DNA of 37,813 nucleotides from Candidatus Kaiserbacteria bacterium RIFCSPHIGHO2_01_FULL_46_22 (GTDB taxonomy: Bacteria; Patescibacteriota; Minisyncoccia; Phycocordibacterales; UBA918), in assembly GCA_001779595.1 (NCBI GenBank), contig MFKO01000008.1, positions 153,139 through 190,951 of the forward strand. Reading direction: 5' to 3'. The translations under genes and the position numbers were made by a program. Within the stretch, counting starts at the first letter, position 1, and every line of letters begins with the position of its first letter. The notes beneath the pieces are model-generated. The model was not told the DNA's origin, searched no databases, and was given only the letters and a program-made list of their open reading frames with translations. Of this stretch, positions 5,393-11,390 are shown piece after piece.

Positions 5393-5932
5393 ATGAATTC
5401 TACTTTTCTGACAGGCATTGCCATTTCCCCGGTTAACATGGCCGATCGTAAGGCGCTCGGCATTCGTGCTGGCGACACCGTTCGTGTTCACCAGAAGATT
5501 GAGGAGAAGGGCAAGACTCGTCTACAGATATTCGAAGGTGTTGTATTGGCCCGCAAGCATGGTGATGAACCAGGGGCTACTTTCACTGTACGTAAGGTTG
5601 CTTCGGGTGTAGGTGTAGAAAAAATCTACCCACTTTACTCTCCCTTGATCGACAAGATCGAGATCGTAAAGCGTTCTAAGGTGCGTCGCGCCAAGCTTTA
5701 CTTCATCCGTGATAAGGTAGCCCGCGAGATTAAGCGTCAGATGCGTCGTATGACTATGGTTGTGATGGGTACTGAATCAGAAATGGAAGCATCCGCTCGC
5801 GCCGAACAAGAAGCTAAGATTGCCGCAGAGGCTGCTAAGCAGGCAGAAGAAGAGGCAATGAAGGAAGTTGTTGTAGAAGAGGCTCCTACTGAGGAGACTC
5901 CAGTAGTAGAAGAAGGAGAGAAGAAGGAATAA
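5393..5932 (+). CDS. rplS: 50S ribosomal protein L19 with long acidic C-terminal tail
   Basis: L19 lies at the 30S/50S interface. Residues 1-118 form the normal domain: the [12 protein letters not shown] strand, [12 protein letters not shown], the [19 protein letters not shown] block, and the basic [13 protein letters not shown] segment. About 60 extra residues follow, rich in Glu and Ala (a probable coiled helix, then [21 protein letters not shown]), making 179 residues against about 115 usually. There is no SD before ATG 5393. A strong terminator follows at 5946-5985. Confidence 0.95.
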   Translation: MNSTFLTGIAISPVNMADRKALGIRAGDTVRVHQKIEEKGKTRLQIFEGVVLARKHGDEPGATFTVRKVASGVGVEKIYPLYSPLIDKIEIVKRSKVRRAKLYFIRDKVAREIKRQMRRMTMVVMGTESEMEASARAEQEAKIAAEAAKQAEEEAMKEVVVEEAPTEETPVVEEGEKKE

Positions 5933-5945
5933 TTTTTTTAAAATG

Positions 5946-5985
5946 AAAACAAACCGCGTTGCCTTAGGCATCGCGGTTTGTTTTT
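5946..5985 (+). terminator. rplS terminator
   Basis: AAAACAAACCGCG pairs with CGCGGTTTGTTTT, with an inner TGCC-TTA-GGCA extension, then a T-run. Confidence 0.9.
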
Positions 5986-5988
5986 GGC

Positions 5989-6017
5989 TTGAAAATACAA
6001 CGAATGTTGCGTACAAT
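5989..6017 (+). promoter_or_regulatory. Promoter of tRNA-Leu
   Basis: TTGAAA (5989-5994), 17-nt spacer, TACAAT (6012-6017), about 20 nt before the tRNA. Confidence 0.75.
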
Positions 6018-6037
6018 CGGCGGGTCGCTTCTGCATC

Positions 6038-6119
6038 GCCCAGGTGTTGAAATTGGTAGACAAGCTACCTTGAGGTGGTAGTGCCGAAAGGCGTGCTGGT
6101 TCAAGTCCAGTCCTGGGCA
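6038..6119 (+). tRNA. tRNA-Leu (anticodon GAG)
   Basis: 82-nt class II tRNA. The acceptor is GCCCAGG/CCTGGGC, the anticodon stem CTACC/GGTAG with loop TTGAGGT (GAG), a variable arm TGCCGAAAGGCG, T-arm CTGG-TTCAAGT-CCAG, discriminator A. CCA is not encoded. No terminator lies between it and the next ORF. Confidence 0.94.
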
Positions 6120-6122
6120 CAA

Positions 6123-6329
6123 ATGGAAATAGATATAACACCCGCGTTGGTTTGGCCGGCGATTGTTACGTTCGGCGCGCTGGGCCTGACGATTATTGTT
6201 TTGTTGTTGCTTTTAGCAATACCAGCTAGGCATAGAGCTAAAATTAATGACACAACAGTTAACATTGCCAAATTGTTTTTTTGCTTTGTCTTAATCGCAG
6301 TTTGTCTCTGGTTTATTAAACTGAATTAG
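6123..6329 (+). CDS. Small two-TM membrane protein downstream of tRNA-Leu
   Basis: The 68-residue protein has two hydrophobic helices, about residues 8-31 and 48-65, separated by a short basic loop (PARHRAKINDTTVN). I chose ATG 6123, three bases after the tRNA discriminator, because an earlier in-frame ATG lies inside the tRNA. The mRNA is probably released by tRNA 3'-end processing, which would leave a nearly leaderless message. A bidirectional terminator at 6363-6391 closes the unit. No family is recognised; it could be a spurious ORF, but its two clean TM helices and the terminator favour a real gene. Confidence 0.5.
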   Translation: MEIDITPALVWPAIVTFGALGLTIIVLLLLLAIPARHRAKINDTTVNIAKLFFCFVLIAVCLWFIKLN

Positions 6330-6362
6330 TGAGTCTAGATCGTCGCACTAAACGGAGTACAC

Positions 6363-6391
6363 AAAAATCCCGCAACTTGTGCGGGATTTTT
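6363..6391. terminator. Bidirectional terminator between convergent genes
   Basis: AAAAATCCCGCA (6363-6374) pairs with TGCGGGATTTTT (6380-6391) around loop ACTTG. T-runs lie on both strands, and it abuts the stop codon of the minus-strand gene. Confidence 0.9.
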
Positions 6392-6900
6392 TACTTATCA
6401 ACATCAACTAAGTGTTTGAGGTAAGTTGTGAGATGTCCTTCTGAATCGTCACCGTGTCCACTCATACGTCTGATAGCTTCCGGTCCGAGAACGTTCAAAG
6501 CCAAACCAAAGCCTTCTGGGGATTCCTTGATGCGAGGCAAGGCGGTGCGACGGATACCAAAACAAACCAAAGCAGGTTCCTTGGCGTCGCTTTGGCTGCC
6601 GGCATAATGACCGGACAGTGCCAGATCAGCACCTTTTTCAAATGAGTCGATCAACTCTTTCAGTAGGCCAGGCGGCTCTCGGAGTTCTCCGTCGATGATA
6701 ATAAGCACTTCTCCTTTGATACGGTCCAAGTCCTTGGCTACTTCTTTAATTTGAGAACGATCAATTGCCACAATCTCGTAAAGCTCTTCAGTTTCACTGT
6801 CGAAGATGGCGCTCAACGATTTGATTTGGTTATCCAAAACAGACTGGTCTTCGACCCAAGGAATGATTAGAGAATAACGAGGATTTGTAGAAGCTTCCAT
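6391..6900 (-). CDS. Reduced glycosyltransferase-2-like (GT-A fold) protein
   Basis: The 169-residue protein begins with NPRYSLIIPWVEDQ, the usual first strand of GT2 enzymes. It has IVAIDRS in place of the normal donor-binding strand and EVLIIIDGELREPPGLLKELI in place of the D-x-D-x-x-x-P-x-x-L block. The classical DxD is changed to DGE, and the acceptor half of the enzyme is missing, so catalysis is doubtful. It may be a degenerate or regulatory GT-A domain. On the minus strand a TATAAT box (6913-6908) lies 7 nt before the ATG with no SD: a leaderless-type start. Confidence 0.5.
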   Translation of the reverse strand: MEASTNPRYSLIIPWVEDQSVLDNQIKSLSAIFDSETEELYEIVAIDRSQIKEVAKDLDRIKGEVLIIIDGELREPPGLLKELIDSFEKGADLALSGHYAGSQSDAKEPALVCFGIRRTALPRIKESPEGFGLALNVLGPEAIRRMSGHGDDSEGHLTTYLKHLVDVDK

Positions 6901-6969
6901 TACTTAAATTATATGTCGAAACGGACAGTGTGGGTTTCGTCGTGGGGGATAAGGGAAAGGGCCTTTGGC

Positions 6970-6997
6970 TTGATAAAAAAATCCTTTGTCGTATAGT
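6970..6997 (+). promoter_or_regulatory. Promoter of the E2-E1-like operon
   Basis: TTGATA (6970-6975), 16-nt spacer, TATAGT (6992-6997); leader of about 28 nt to the SD-led start at 7032. Confidence 0.75.
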
Positions 6998-7031
6998 CCG
7001 TGCTAGACGCTCATTTACAAGGGAGAATGAA

Positions 7032-7583
7032 ATGTCAGCAAACACTGAATCTGAGGACGATATCAAGCTTCAGTATCTCTGCTTCTGCGAGAATCCTCTA
7101 CGAAGCACTGATCAGATCCTGCGCGACTACGAAGTGCTCAAGGCTCACCCTCGTGTGACCGGAATCGCTTTTCATAGCCCGTATGTCCTGATGATAGGAA
7201 CCGACGAAATTGTTGTTACCGAAAATCACAAGAAACGTTTGATCGGTGAATTCATCATATTCCTGATTCGGAAGAAAGTGGAAAGTTACTGGGAAATAGA
7301 CTTTCGCTTCTGGAACGTCACCAACACACTCACCGTATCCGTCGAGGGGAATGAGTCGGTATATGTTCACCCACACATATATGTGACCGACGATGACTTC
7401 ATTGGCTGTCCGAGTGGCCAGCTCTGCATTAATCACGGTCAGTTCGATGTCTATCAGTACATCAGAAGAGGAGAAATGCATTATGCTGCCCCGCGTCTTA
7501 TTGAGATTTTGGAGACGTATCCGACGGGTACTGCGTTTCATGGTGCGGACAATTGGCCATTGTGGAGAAAGAAAGATGCTTGA
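7032..7583 (+). CDS. E2 (ubiquitin-conjugating)-like protein
   Basis: E2 enzymes accept an activated modifier on a cysteine and pass it on. The 183-residue protein shows, after predicted beta-strands (YWEIDFRFWNVTN, LTVSVEG), the stretch HPHI (residues 113-116) and then GQLCI with Cys132. This resembles the UBC order HPN-I/V ... G-x-I-C-L. The spacing from His113 to Cys132 is 19 rather than about 10, so Cys126 is an alternative nucleophile. A C-terminal helix-rich part follows. ATG 7032 is chosen because AAGGGAG lies 6 nt upstream. It overlaps the E1-like gene by 8 nt, which is the strongest support for the E2 call. No RING or JAB gene is adjacent. Confidence 0.62.
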   Translation: MSANTESEDDIKLQYLCFCENPLRSTDQILRDYEVLKAHPRVTGIAFHSPYVLMIGTDEIVVTENHKKRLIGEFIIFLIRKKVESYWEIDFRFWNVTNTLTVSVEGNESVYVHPHIYVTDDDFIGCPSGQLCINHGQFDVYQYIRRGEMHYAAPRLIEILETYPTGTAFHGADNWPLWRKKDA

Positions 7584-8277
7584 TACAAAGAGACATAAGC
7601 AAATCTTTAATCCGGAGTCCTTTTCGATGCCAGTCCACATTGTTGGCTGCGGCGGAATGGGTAGCCGGGTTGCGGAAGGAATGGTGCGCATGGGGGTTGG
7701 CGTTGCTGACAAGAGTCCGATTCATCTCTATGACGCGGACATATTTGAAGCGCACAATCTAACCAACCAGTGGACAACTTCTTCCCGTCTTCATATGAAA
7801 AAAGTGGAAGTCGTTCGTTCTCTGATGTTGGAGGTCAATCCCCAGGCATCGATCATTATTAATCCTGTGCGTTTGCAGGAGGAGACGGCACTGTCTGGAG
7901 TCGTATTCATTTGTGTGGATTCGATGAAAGACCGCCAGGCACTGATTGAGAAGGTTATGAAAAAGCCTTCAGAAGTGCATTGTGTGATCGAAGTGCGTAT
8001 GGATGCCGGAGTAGGGGTAACTCACTGTTTCAACCCAAACAATCAAAAGCAACTGGATTGCTGGCGATTGTACTGGTTTCCTGACAGTGAAGGAGACAAT
8101 ATGCAAGGCTGCGGCGGCGCGCAGTCGATCATATCAGCGATCTACGCGACGACGGCAATGGCGCTCAAGCAGTTTGAGCACTTTGCCCGCAGTAAAAACA
8201 CTATCGATATGCAGAATCGGGTCTATCAAGACTTTGATGCCTGTACTATAAAGTCGGAACAGTGGCCAGCCGCTTGA
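7576..8277 (+). CDS. E1/ThiF-like adenylating enzyme
   Basis: ThiF/MoeB/E1 enzymes adenylate the C-terminal Gly of a modifier and then thiolate it. The 233-residue protein contains VGCGGMGS (residues 23-30, Rossmann ATP loop), YDADIFEAHNLTNQ (52-65, the D-x-D...N-L-x-R-Q motif with Arg replaced by Asn), Lys75/76 before EVNPQA, ICVDS with Asp115, and QGCGGAQS with candidate catalytic Cys179 ahead of the usual terminal helix. No paired CxxC zinc motifs are seen. The start at 7576 overlaps the E2-like stop and has GGAG 8 nt upstream. Its stop lies inside the -35 box of the next cassette. Confidence 0.85.
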   Translation: MLDTKRHKQIFNPESFSMPVHIVGCGGMGSRVAEGMVRMGVGVADKSPIHLYDADIFEAHNLTNQWTTSSRLHMKKVEVVRSLMLEVNPQASIIINPVRLQEETALSGVVFICVDSMKDRQALIEKVMKKPSEVHCVIEVRMDAGVGVTHCFNPNNQKQLDCWRLYWFPDSEGDNMQGCGGAQSIISAIYATTAMALKQFEHFARSKNTIDMQNRVYQDFDACTIKSEQWPAA

Positions 8278-8302
8278 CGCAACTGTAACTTGCTACTAGA
8301 GT
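8274..8302 (+). promoter_or_regulatory. Promoter of the 49-residue gene
   Basis: TTGACG (8274-8279, overlapping the E1-like stop), 17-nt spacer, TAGAGT (8297-8302). Confidence 0.6.
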
Positions 8303-8356
8303 AATGATTGGACCGCAGGTTGTGGTTCATTGTTGAACGCTGAAAGGAGAACAGCA

Positions 8357-8506
8357 ATGCGTATGCAAGAAGCTCTTGCCGCCCGTGCCAGTGGACAGAT
8401 CGTGGACACTCGCTCGATCCCCCGTGCGCCCGCGGATGTCGGCGGTGGAGGATCGTCCGTCACCCAGAACGACGGCACCAAGGAACGGTCCGTCACTCTC
8501 GGCTGA
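8357..8506 (+). CDS. 49-residue disordered Gly-terminated protein next to the E2-E1 pair
   Basis: The small protein begins MRMQEALAARASGQ, has a flexible glycine/serine stretch (DVGGGGSSV), and ends RSVTLG. It has no hydrophobic core or cysteine and is probably disordered. Evidence that it is a gene: its own promoter (8274-8302), AAGGAG (8344-8349) 7 nt before the ATG, and a strong terminator at 8539-8569. Its place 79 bp after the E1-like gene and its C-terminal Leu-Gly make it a candidate modifier or substrate of that pair. It is not a beta-grasp protein by length, and it lacks the GGQ/GGE end of Pup or UBact. The functional link is inference. Confidence 0.65.
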   Translation: MRMQEALAARASGQIVDTRSIPRAPADVGGGGSSVTQNDGTKERSVTLG

Positions 8507-8538
8507 GCAGTACTGACTGTCAGTCTCATAAAACAAAA

Positions 8539-8569
8539 ACCCTCGCGATGGTATCGCGAGGGTGTTTTT
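8539..8569 (+). terminator. Terminator of the 49-residue gene
   Basis: ACCCTCGCGAT (8539-8549) pairs with ATCGCGAGGGT (8553-8563), loop GGT, then GTTTTT. Confidence 0.9.
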
Positions 8570-8586
8570 ATAATTTTGATTGGATT

Positions 8587-8804
8587 TGTAGAATCGACCC
8601 AGAATCGCGGCTGTTTTATTACGCTATTCTTATAAAACAGGCTCGCGTTCTTGGTCGGCGCCTCGGGTTTTGTTCGCTTTGAAAGCTCACAAAACATCCT
8701 GCGGCGCTTCGATTCTCTACGCAAGCAAAATTATTTGCTTGCTCTAGTCGCCCAAAAAATAAAAGGCCCCCCAAAGGGGCCTTTTATTTTTTGGGCGACT
8801 AGAG
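8587..8804. repeat. Foldback element C, downstream of tRNA-His
   Basis: A non-coding, highly structured region. Distal AGAATCGA (8590-8597) repeats tRNA-His sequence at 8805-8812. The core TTTTATTACGCT (8614-8625) lies in the hairpin CTGTTTTAT/ATAAAACAG, within larger arms CCAGAATCGCG/CGCGTTCTTGG. A second hairpin has GTTTTGT/ACAAAAC arms. Then come the inverted tRNA copy TTCGATTCTCT (8708-8718), a hairpin insert (8722-8729/8734-8741, loop ATTA), and a 29-bp perfect palindrome (8742-8770 with 8776-8804). Its right arm covers the last 11 nt of tRNA-His. The layout matches element B point by point. Confidence 0.8.
8742..8804. terminator. 29-bp palindrome/terminator overlapping the tRNA-His 3' end
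   Basis: Perfect arms 8742-8770 and 8776-8804 around loop CCAAA, with T-rich segments on both strands. The central GGCCCC/GGGGCC plus TTTTATTTTTT is a good terminator for both convergent transcripts. Confidence 0.82.
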
Positions 8805-8865
8805 AGAATCGAACTCTCGACACAGGATCCACAAACCTGAGTTTTGCCACTAAACTATAGTCGCC
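8794..8865 (-). tRNA. tRNA-His (anticodon GTG)
   Basis: Minus strand. G-1 is encoded and faces C73, then acceptor GCGACTA/TAGTCGC. D-arm GTTT-AGTGGCA-AAAC, anticodon loop TTGTGGA (GTG), T-arm GAGAG-TTCGATT-CTCTC. The anticodon stem CAGGT/TCCTG has a T31-T39 mismatch at the loop. CCA is not encoded. Confidence 0.93.
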
Positions 8866-8923
8866 ATACGGCATGATTTATAACTGTTTTTGCGAGAATA
8901 GTCTAGTATAATCGTAACTAACT

Positions 8924-9013
8924 ATGGATGAAGAAGGACGCAAACTGGCGATTATAATTCTTTTTGTTTTCGGCGCGGCTGTCGGGTTTTATTTGTCGCG
9001 GCTATTTTTTTAG
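8924..9013 (+). CDS. 29-residue single-TM microprotein (tentative)
   Basis: The ORF encodes MDEEGRK, then one hydrophobic helix (LAIIILFVFGAAVGFYL), then SRLFF: a textbook single-span membrane peptide with an acidic N-terminus. TATAAT (8907-8912) lies 11 nt upstream, with no SD. Its last 4 bases overlap the 3' end of the ZIP gene on the other strand. No homology can be judged at this size. The topology and promoter support it; the short length argues for caution. Confidence 0.42.
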   Translation: MDEEGRKLAIIILFVFGAAVGFYLSRLFF

Positions 9014-9813
9014 AGAGGAGCTGAAGCTGCTTCGTCATGATTTTCTTCTTCGTGACCATGTCCAAATGTTTCGTGTGTATAGATGAGTACGCTTGTCATT
9101 AAAGCGAAGCCGACAATCATCGACACAAGAGTGAACCAGAAACTCTGATAATTTTTTAGATTGCCGTGTACACGGGGAAGTAGGTCGGTGGCGGCGATAT
9201 AGAGCAGGTTGCCAGCCGCGATGCCGGTGATTATCCAAACATATTCATCTAGGGTGTTTGCTAATACAACTGTGAGAGCAGTACCTACAACTATTGAAGA
9301 AGCTGAAAGAAGGTTGCGCCAAGCCGCTTCAAAGCGGCTATAGCCACCGCGGACCAAAACGCCGAACTCAACAATCTCTTGCGGAATTTCGTGGAGAGCG
9401 AGACCGATTGCGACCGCCACACCAAGAGTTGGATCAATCAAGAAAGCGCTACCTAAGATAACGCCGTCAGCCAAGTTGTGGATGGCGTCTCCAATAAGGA
9501 GTAGGGTAGCCGCTCCTTTCTTATCACAGTGTGGATCATCACCTTCGCGCTTGTGAAAGTAACGGTGTAGTTCGTAAGAGAGGAGGTAGAACAAAATGAA
9601 GCCGGCAGCAACAGCTACGCCGCCCCATTCTTCGTTGGCTTCTAAAGTCTCTGGAATAAGCTCAAACAGCACCAATGACAGAAACACACCTACTGCGGCT
9701 GGGATGACATAACGCTCTATGCCCTCTAACTTCCGACTATTGCCGAAAAATAACGCACCAATCAAAGAACAAAGCGCCACTGCGCCGGCTGCAAATATCG
9801 CTTCAAACAACAT
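9010..9813 (-). CDS. ZIP-family metal transporter
   Basis: ZIP proteins import Zn2+, Fe2+ or related divalent cations. The 267-residue protein has about eight hydrophobic segments. The two metal-site helices are evident: GDAIHNLADGVILG (H-N-x-x-D) and GLALHEIPQEIVEFGVL (H-E-x-P-x-E). Between TM3 and TM4 lies a loop with His and Asp (HRYFHKREGDDPHCD) typical of the variable metal-binding loop. The C-terminus adds a His/Glu-rich tail (HETFGHGHEEENHDEA), a possible metal sensor. It diverges from the ribosomal operon at 10063, and its end overlaps the microprotein at 8924. Confidence 0.93.
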   Translation of the reverse strand: MLFEAIFAAGAVALCSLIGALFFGNSRKLEGIERYVIPAAVGVFLSLVLFELIPETLEANEEWGGVAVAAGFILFYLLSYELHRYFHKREGDDPHCDKKGAATLLLIGDAIHNLADGVILGSAFLIDPTLGVAVAIGLALHEIPQEIVEFGVLVRGGYSRFEAAWRNLLSASSIVVGTALTVVLANTLDEYVWIITGIAAGNLLYIAATDLLPRVHGNLKNYQSFWFTLVSMIVGFALMTSVLIYTHETFGHGHEEENHDEAASAPL

Positions 9814-9889
9814 AATTTTGGTGACAATTTATATTAATGCAAATAACTTGCACTAAGAGTAGCATAGGTAGCCATTTTTGCCAGCCCTC

Positions 9890-9917
9890 TTGCATTTTGA
9901 TGGGGAAAAGGTATAGT
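9890..9917 (+). promoter_or_regulatory. Promoter of the rplC operon
   Basis: TTGCAT (9890-9895), 16-nt spacer, TATAGT (9912-9917), giving an approximately 140-nt leader before rplC. Confidence 0.7.
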
Positions 9918-9924
9918 GTGCCGG

Positions 9925-10062
9925 TCTTAAAGACCTAAGTTCGATGAGAGGTGGCTTGCTGCCTTGAGAACCAATGGGCACTACAGCGCGTTTGCGGGCT
10001 AGTGTCTCCGCAAACGCGTTTTGTGTTACGGTCCCTAGACATTTATTAACTAACCTAAATAA
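9925..10062 (+). promoter_or_regulatory. rplC operon leader with terminator/antiterminator-like hairpins
   Basis: The leader holds GGTCT-TAA-AGACC early on, then an 11-bp stem CGCGTTTGCGG/CCGCAAACGCG (9987-9997 with 10008-10018) followed by TTTTG, which looks like an intrinsic terminator upstream of the coding region. CACTA (9979-9983) can pair with TAGTG in the terminator loop (10000-10004), offering an alternative fold. This suggests attenuation, perhaps by a ribosomal protein as L4 does in E. coli; the ligand is not known. Confidence 0.6.
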
Positions 10063-10695
10063 ATGAAGTTTATTTTAGGAACCAAAGATCGAATGACTCA
10101 GGTCTTCGACGAAAAGGGAAAGTGCTTTCCAGTGACTGTGCTCAGAATTGAGCCGCTTACTGTGACAGCTATTAAGGTTACCGAAAAGGATGGCTATGAT
10201 GCCGTTCAGGTGGCTGCCGGTACACAGAAAGAGAATCGTCTGTCTAAGGCAGAATTGGGTCACCAAGGTGGTGCTGTTCGTTACGTGAAAGAATTCCGCG
10301 CTCGCGCTTCGCAGGGTGAGAATTTGGATGGTCTTGAACTTGGTCAGAAGATCGAAGCGTCAACATTTGGCGCTGGAGATACTGTGACCGTAGCAGCTAT
10401 TTCCAAAGGTAAGGGATTCCAGGGCGTGGTGAAGCGTCACGGCTTTGCCGGCGATATGGCTTCTCACGGACGTAAGCACTCTGCTCGTGCGCCAGGATCA
10501 ATCGGCGGCGGCGGACGTGATGGTGGTCGTGTTATTAAGGGTATGCGAATGGGTGGCCGAATGGGTGGCGATCGCATCACTGTTAAGAACCTCACCATTG
10601 TTCAGGTAAACAACGATGAAAATATAATCCTCGTAAAGGGAGCTATCCCTGGTCGAAAGGGGACTTTAGTAGAAGTACGCGGTATCTCCGCCTAA
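10063..10695 (+). CDS. rplC: 50S ribosomal protein L3
   Basis: L3 nucleates 50S assembly and reaches the peptidyl-transferase centre. The 210 residues carry the hallmarks KFILGTKDRMTQVF at the start, VAAISKGKGFQGVVKRH, and the loop HSARAPGSIGGGGRDGGRV leading into KGMRMGGRMGGDR. The position normally holding the PrmB-methylated Gln (GSIGQ in E. coli) is Gly here. It heads this operon; rpsJ (S10), normally just upstream, is absent from the window. The start lacks an SD and follows the structured leader. Confidence 0.96.
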   Translation: MKFILGTKDRMTQVFDEKGKCFPVTVLRIEPLTVTAIKVTEKDGYDAVQVAAGTQKENRLSKAELGHQGGAVRYVKEFRARASQGENLDGLELGQKIEASTFGAGDTVTVAAISKGKGFQGVVKRHGFAGDMASHGRKHSARAPGSIGGGGRDGGRVIKGMRMGGRMGGDRITVKNLTIVQVNNDENIILVKGAIPGRKGTLVEVRGISA

Positions 10696-10719
10696 GTCTT
10701 AGACTAAAAATACTTAAAT

Positions 10720-11385
10720 ATGAAAACTCAAGTATATAAGCAGGATGGAGGCAAGGGCAGCGAAATTACATTGTCCGAAAAACTTTTTGGGCAGAAGTGG
10801 AACGCTGACTTGGTTCATGAGGTGGTGACCGCAATGACTGGTAACGCCCGCGTTACTATTGCTGATACTAAGGACCGCGGCGAAGTTCGTGGTGGTGGCC
10901 GAAAGCCATGGAAGCAAAAGGGAACTGGTCGTGCTCGTCACGGTTCACGTCGTTCACCGATTTGGACTGGTGGTGGTGTCGCTCACGGTCCTATTTCTGA
11001 AAAAGACTACAGCCGTAAAATCAATAAGAAGGTACGCGCTAAGGCTTTTGCTGTAACCCTATCCAAGAAGTATGCAGATGGAGAAGTTATCTTTGTTGAA
11101 GCGATGTCTTTCGCTGCTCCGAAGACTACTGAAGCCAAGGGTGTTATCAAGGCGCTTGCTACTGCTTCCGGAGAAGCTTCTCTTGCAACTAAGCGCAAAA
11201 ATGCAGGACTGATTGTTCTTGGTGCTCGTGATGCTGCTGCTGAGAAGAGTTTCCAAAACTTCAGCAACTTCGAAGTCATTAACGCAAAGGATGTGAGTCC
11301 AGTCGACCTCCTCACTTATAAGTATGTCATCGTATCCGACGCCGAGGCCTCTTTGGAGATCTGGGATAAGCGGGTCACTAACTAA
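10720..11385 (+). CDS. rplD: 50S ribosomal protein L4
   Basis: L4 binds 23S rRNA domain I and lines the exit tunnel through an extended loop. The 221-residue protein shows that loop as RGEVRGGGRKPWKQKGTGRARHG..RRSPIWTGGG. It also has the conserved LSEKLF N-terminal region and a C-terminal Rossmann-like half ending in a strand-helix (DLLTYKYVIVSDAEASL). It lies 24 nt after rplC and 5 nt before rplW, without an SD. L4 is the classical autogenous regulator of this operon in E. coli. Confidence 0.95.
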   Translation: MKTQVYKQDGGKGSEITLSEKLFGQKWNADLVHEVVTAMTGNARVTIADTKDRGEVRGGGRKPWKQKGTGRARHGSRRSPIWTGGGVAHGPISEKDYSRKINKKVRAKAFAVTLSKKYADGEVIFVEAMSFAAPKTTEAKGVIKALATASGEASLATKRKNAGLIVLGARDAAAEKSFQNFSNFEVINAKDVSPVDLLTYKYVIVSDAEASLEIWDKRVTN

Positions 11386-11390
11386 AACAT

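Noticed and set aside
7576-8277. The E1-like gene as ordinary thiamine (ThiF) or molybdopterin (MoeB) activation
   Set aside because: No ThiS, MoaD or other cofactor-pathway gene is nearby, and the overlap with an E2-like gene points to protein conjugation. It cannot be fully excluded.
8357-8506. The 49-residue protein as Pup or UBact
   Set aside because: It ends Leu-Gly rather than Gly-Gly-Gln/Glu, and no Pup ligase (PafA), Dop or proteasome gene is nearby.
3121-8804. Foldback elements as integron attC sites
   Set aside because: They are palindromic and spaced between genes, but the conserved GTTRRRY/RYYYAAC boxes are not present, no integron integrase is in the window, and the copies track tRNA genes rather than cassettes.
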